A DNA stretch of 64,000 nt from Mobilisporobacter senegalensis (lineage in GTDB: Bacteria; Bacillota; Clostridia; Lachnospirales; Lachnospiraceae): positions 62,001 to 126,000 of the forward strand of contig NZ_RJVG01000005.1 of the NCBI RefSeq assembly GCF_003752155.1, given 5' to 3'. Both the position numbers and the translations under genes were made by a program. Below, piece by piece: positions 60,858-64,000 of this stretch (its first letter is position 1; each line of letters begins with the position of its first letter). A model generated the notes under the pieces. That model saw nothing but the letters and a program-made list of their open reading frames with translations, had not been told where the DNA came from and ran no database searches.

Positions 60858-62708
60858 TTAATTTATATTATTTGGAGTACATTCTTCAAAAGTGCAATCC
60901 GTGATTCTATGATATCCAGATTGATCAATCGCTCCGCCACTGTATTCAGAGATACAGCGTATAAATTGGCAACTGTTTATTTCCCCTCTTTTTCCATATA
61001 TCAGAATACCAGCACCACTTTTATCTCTGCAGTTTATAAAGCTACAGTTGTTAATCTTTCCTGCATTCGTACTTAATGCTCCATTCATACAATTGGAAAA
61101 GATACAATGTTTGATTTCCGGTTCATATGAATCATAGATAGCTCTCCCTTTCACTGAATTTAAAAATATTGATTTATTAACATATGTTTTTGTACCTCTG
61201 GTCCATAACAGCCCCGTTTCGCCATTCCCATCAAATTTGCTGTGATCAATGATGCAGTTCCTTGATCTATCCAATACAAATAGATATTCACTCTTATTAT
61301 TAAGAGCAACGATCTTCGAATTCTTTATATTTAACAGACCTTCACATATTATATTCTGCTTCATATATACGACACAATCCAAAATATTTATAATTCCCAA
61401 TTCCTTCACTCTGATTGGTATGTCCAAAATTGTAGGTACTTTTATTGTATATTCTTTTGTAATGATTTTCTCAGACAGATCCCCTATATACTGAAGGAGT
61501 TCTTCTCCCTCCGGATAACAGTCGTAGTAATCACATTCTGAAATATTTGATTTTACTTCACCTTTATAAAATATAGCTGAACCATATTCTGTTACTTTAC
61601 AAAATTTAAATTTACACCCAATGATCATGATTTCATTGGTGGAATAAATTGCTCCACCAATTTTAGCTTCACAGTCTTCAAACCTGCAATCCTTTATCAT
61701 GCCTCTTCCATTTCTAATATGAAGTGCTCCTCCTTCATTTACAGAAAAACATCCTTTAAAAATTGTATCTTTAATTGTGATCTGATTTCCCCAGAACTTA
61801 ATTCCGCTAAAATTAGTTGTATTACGAATTATCGTATTTTCGATTATTAGATTTCCATTCTCCTGATTAATAGCACTTCCAAAGGATCTGCAATCGATAT
61901 TGGAATTATAGATCTCAACTTCTGAAAAATTCTTAACTTGGATCAGAGTATTATATGAATTAAGATTATTCTCTAATATACTATCTTTAATGATTAAATG
62001 CCCGCCATCCACCTGTATATTTCCATATATCTCAATCTTAGCATTATCAATGACTAAGGTTGCTCCTTGTGGTACAATCATTGGTTCCAGCAGTTTACAG
62101 TTATCCACCAAACGCAATACTTCATTTGACATGATTACCTTCCCATATATAGAAGCCACATATTCAATCTCCGGAATATAGAATTTTAATTCAGACATGG
62201 TAACCGGCATCTTTTTATTCATCATCTTTTCATATGTTTTCAGACATTTATCCGTATCTGTTAGATACGAATTCGTAATAAACTCAAAAAGCAGTTTTTC
62301 TTCACTTCGATCAATCTCTAATAGCTGGGTAAATATCCGGATTGATTTATGCTCTTCCTCTGATATTGAATCATCTGCCATACTTACATTCATCATATCT
62401 AATATAAATAAATACTTTTTCACAGGGGAATCTAAAATGGTAATTAGATCATCAATGATTCGATTTCCTTCTTTTGCTTTCTTAATGACTCCTGCTGCAT
62501 CTTTACTTGACAGACCCAAACCTTTTAATATAGTACGCTCTAATTCAAAGTTGTTTAGCGGACTAATTATTTTACCCAGTCCAGCCTGCATAAATAATCC
62601 AGCACTATAGGTACTCTTAAATTCTAAGTGTTCAAAGAAAAGAGGATGCTTTGGAGTTATAAACGATTTCTTTTTATGATTCAGCTTTGTTAATGTATCA
62701 AGTTTCAT
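60858..62708 (-). CDS. Cytosolic right-handed beta-helix protein with helical (TerB-like) N-terminus
   Basis: 616 residues from ATG 62708 (GGAG eight bases upstream). No signal peptide. Residues about 70-190 are helical and acidic in a TerB-like pattern (KYLFILDMMNVSMADDSISEEEH). From about 205 on there are many parallel-beta-helix rungs of the 'I..NC.F..C....GGAI' type: GGALHIRNGRGMIKDCRFEDC, GGAIYSTNEIMIIGCKFKFC, GALSTNAGKINNCSFINC, GAGILIYGKRGEINSCQFIRC, GGAIDQSGYHRITDCTFEEC. Regular Cys in each rung suggests a buried cysteine ladder. Related to the next gene upstream (62796). A pectinase role is unlikely inside the cell; no function is assigned. Confidence 0.8.
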   Translation of the reverse strand: MKLDTLTKLNHKKKSFITPKHPLFFEHLEFKSTYSAGLFMQAGLGKIISPLNNFELERTILKGLGLSSKDAAGVIKKAKEGNRIIDDLITILDSPVKKYLFILDMMNVSMADDSISEEEHKSIRIFTQLLEIDRSEEKLLFEFITNSYLTDTDKCLKTYEKMMNKKMPVTMSELKFYIPEIEYVASIYGKVIMSNEVLRLVDNCKLLEPMIVPQGATLVIDNAKIEIYGNIQVDGGHLIIKDSILENNLNSYNTLIQVKNFSEVEIYNSNIDCRSFGSAINQENGNLIIENTIIRNTTNFSGIKFWGNQITIKDTIFKGCFSVNEGGALHIRNGRGMIKDCRFEDCEAKIGGAIYSTNEIMIIGCKFKFCKVTEYGSAIFYKGEVKSNISECDYYDCYPEGEELLQYIGDLSEKIITKEYTIKVPTILDIPIRVKELGIINILDCVVYMKQNIICEGLLNIKNSKIVALNNKSEYLFVLDRSRNCIIDHSKFDGNGETGLLWTRGTKTYVNKSIFLNSVKGRAIYDSYEPEIKHCIFSNCMNGALSTNAGKINNCSFINCRDKSGAGILIYGKRGEINSCQFIRCISEYSGGAIDQSGYHRITDCTFEECTPNNIN

Positions 62709-62795
62709 CCTTATCACTCCATTTACAGTCTTATTATTTTTAAAGATTTTAAAATCCGAAAGACTCCAAAATTTCTTGTATTTTTTATTAACTAA

Positions 62796-64000
62796 TTATT
62801 CCTCCTGGGTAAAATCATTAAATACAATACTATCTTGGGGATTACATTTTATATATTCACAACTATAGATTTCCTGTCCATATTTTTTGTATGCAAAATA
62901 TACTGCACCGCCAATGTATTTTGCATTACAGCTGCGAAATCTGCAATTGCTTATTCTTGTATCAGACAGTGAATCACAGTAAACGGCTGCCCCGTGTTCC
63001 GATTCACAGTGGTAGAAACTGCAGTCATCGATATTCGCTGATGACCGGTTCAATATTTGAACTCCTCCATTCATGGCATCTTCTATCATTGTCCCATTCA
63101 TGGTTAAATTCGCTCCATCAAAATGAATTGCTCTTTCCGATTTTGTATGTAGTATTTTAGAATTATTTACAATCAGGAAACCCTTTTCCTGCTGTATCAT
63201 TCCACATTTAAAATTACAATTAATTTCTGAATCTTCTATTTTAACTACTGCGCAATTTAGAATTCGTATTAAATATTTTTCATTGGTATCTTCCACTGAT
63301 ATATTAGAATATTGAATACTAATTTTTCCTGACTCTACATAAATGCTGCCATTTATATTTACCTCAGCTCCGTTAAGAATAAGGCTCGCGCCATTTCTTA
63401 TAATTACATGTCCATGAATATAAGTTGGTTTATCTATTACTAAAGTTTCCCCCTGATCTAATATGAGATTCTCAAAGGACTCCTCTATTAAAAAACCACC
63501 GCTTAGATATCGAAGCAATTCATAGCTGATATGATATCCACCCTTTACAAACTTTCGATATAATTTTATTGCTTCTTTCATGTTGTTCTTATGGGTCAGC
63601 GATATGAAATCTATAAGAAACTGTCTTTCCATCTTGGTAAAATGGAAAACACTCATATAATGATTCGTTACATTCTCACAATAGATTTGGGCCCATAGAG
63701 TATTATTTGATAGTTGAATTAAATCACCTGCGAAAGCATATTGTTTCTCTTTCGTATCCATCACTTTAAATACTTCTGTTATCTTATAATCAAAATTGTT
63801 GTTAATATCTATAATGATCCTATCCTGTTGATTTGGATGAAGCCTTATATTCTCAAGTAATTCATCAAAACTTTTCTTTGTTTCTGCAATTGCTTTCATG
63901 TGGCCAAGAGCAAGTACTCCAAGTCCAAAGCAGTATATATATTTAAAAGAAGCATCAGCATATGCAAAAGGATGGGAGTTAGTTATGGTATCACACTTTT
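62796..64000 (-). CDS. Second beta-helix protein, paralogue, 5' end beyond right edge
   Basis: The frame is open through 63899 to the window edge; codons upstream of that internal ATG (NSHPFAYADASFKYIYCFGLGVLALGH) are protein-like and no ribosome site precedes the ATG, so the gene is partial here (at least 401 residues). Helical region to about residue 190 (VFHFTKMERQFLIDFISLTHKNNMKEAI), then LILDQGETLVIDKPTYIHGHVIIRNGASLILNGA and beta-helix rungs ending DDCSFYHCESEHGAAVYC, SNCRFRSC..YIGGAVYF. The paralogue at 60858 shares 'P.GATLVIDNAKIEIYGNI'. It lies 87 bases upstream of that gene, same strand, probably one operon. Confidence 0.8.
   Translation of the reverse strand, partial: KCDTITNSHPFAYADASFKYIYCFGLGVLALGHMKAIAETKKSFDELLENIRLHPNQQDRIIIDINNNFDYKITEVFKVMDTKEKQYAFAGDLIQLSNNTLWAQIYCENVTNHYMSVFHFTKMERQFLIDFISLTHKNNMKEAIKLYRKFVKGGYHISYELLRYLSGGFLIEESFENLILDQGETLVIDKPTYIHGHVIIRNGASLILNGAEVNINGSIYVESGKISIQYSNISVEDTNEKYLIRILNCAVVKIEDSEINCNFKCGMIQQEKGFLIVNNSKILHTKSERAIHFDGANLTMNGTMIEDAMNGGVQILNRSSANIDDCSFYHCESEHGAAVYCDSLSDTRISNCRFRSCNAKYIGGAVYFAYKKYGQEIYSCEYIKCNPQDSIVFNDFTQEE

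Overview
The window is AT-rich, low-GC Gram-positive chromosome. Clear Shine-Dalgarno sites precede nearly every gene. Several gene types (DUF1836, DUF2500, DUF3877-like, DUF5721, DUF5050, YerC, a clostridial-type folate cluster, HrcA/CIRCE control, endocellulolytic-clostridia style hairpin repeats) point to Bacillota, most likely family Lachnospiraceae (Clostridium cluster XIVa). This placement is inferred from gene content, not from a marker phylogeny.

Region 1-5.7 kb is a defence island on the minus strand. A small excisionase-type HTH gene leads a fused restriction-methylase (HSDR_N nuclease plus N6-adenine methylase), a two-TRD specificity subunit and a MazG-like nucleotide pyrophosphohydrolase. 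After a terminator comes a separately promoted HTH-MrcB_N protein that runs off the left edge. Region 6-15.4 kb holds RlmD-type rRNA methyltransferase, a membrane diguanylate cyclase with a PHP phosphatase and a YerC regulator, two DUF proteins, the PcrA helicase and a small acidic membrane protein. Region 15.5-24.1 kb holds a GGDEF-EAL protein with a periplasmic-type sensor, an ABC substrate-binding lipoprotein, HtrA, methylglyoxal synthase, PheA and a DUF5050 protein. Region 24.1-28.4 kb is a folate operon (folC-folE-HD protein-folP-folBK). Region 28.4-42.1 kb contains a cell-wall amidase, GDPD, a HAD-GNAT fusion, small Lachnospiraceae proteins, tRNA-Thr(CGT), an EamA exporter, a class III aminotransferase, a U32 peptidase, DegV and an SsuBC-type ABC permease/ATPase pair.

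Region 42.2-47.4 kb is accessory DNA: two diverged ~400-bp direct repeats bracket a complete IS110 transposase gene with a candidate bridge RNA, a small gene, a secreted protein and four broken gene remnants. Region 47.4-64 kb holds a second DegV, HtpG under a perfect CIRCE operator, M18 aminopeptidase, TraX-like protein, a GH13 debranching-enzyme homologue that has lost all three catalytic carboxylates, two ABC-F ATPases, DUF2752, a zinc phospholipase C-like protein, and two adjacent cytosolic beta-helix proteins, the second cut by the right edge.

The least explained signals are the non-coding repeats. Family 1 (copies at 12281, 26373, 50526 and a diverged one at 59404) forms a hairpin plus a conserved CTTATCCAGGGAC-like tail; the arms covary between copies, and three of four copies start a few bases after a recognisable -10 box, so they are transcribed as 5' leaders. 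Family 2 (14924, 22874) is a second hairpin family with 24-bp tandem units. Family 3 (7542, 59949) shares TTGCAAAAATATA inverted termini. The dead GH13 protein and the folate-operon HD protein (a candidate for the missing dihydroneopterin triphosphate dephosphorylation step) are the most testable protein-level observations.
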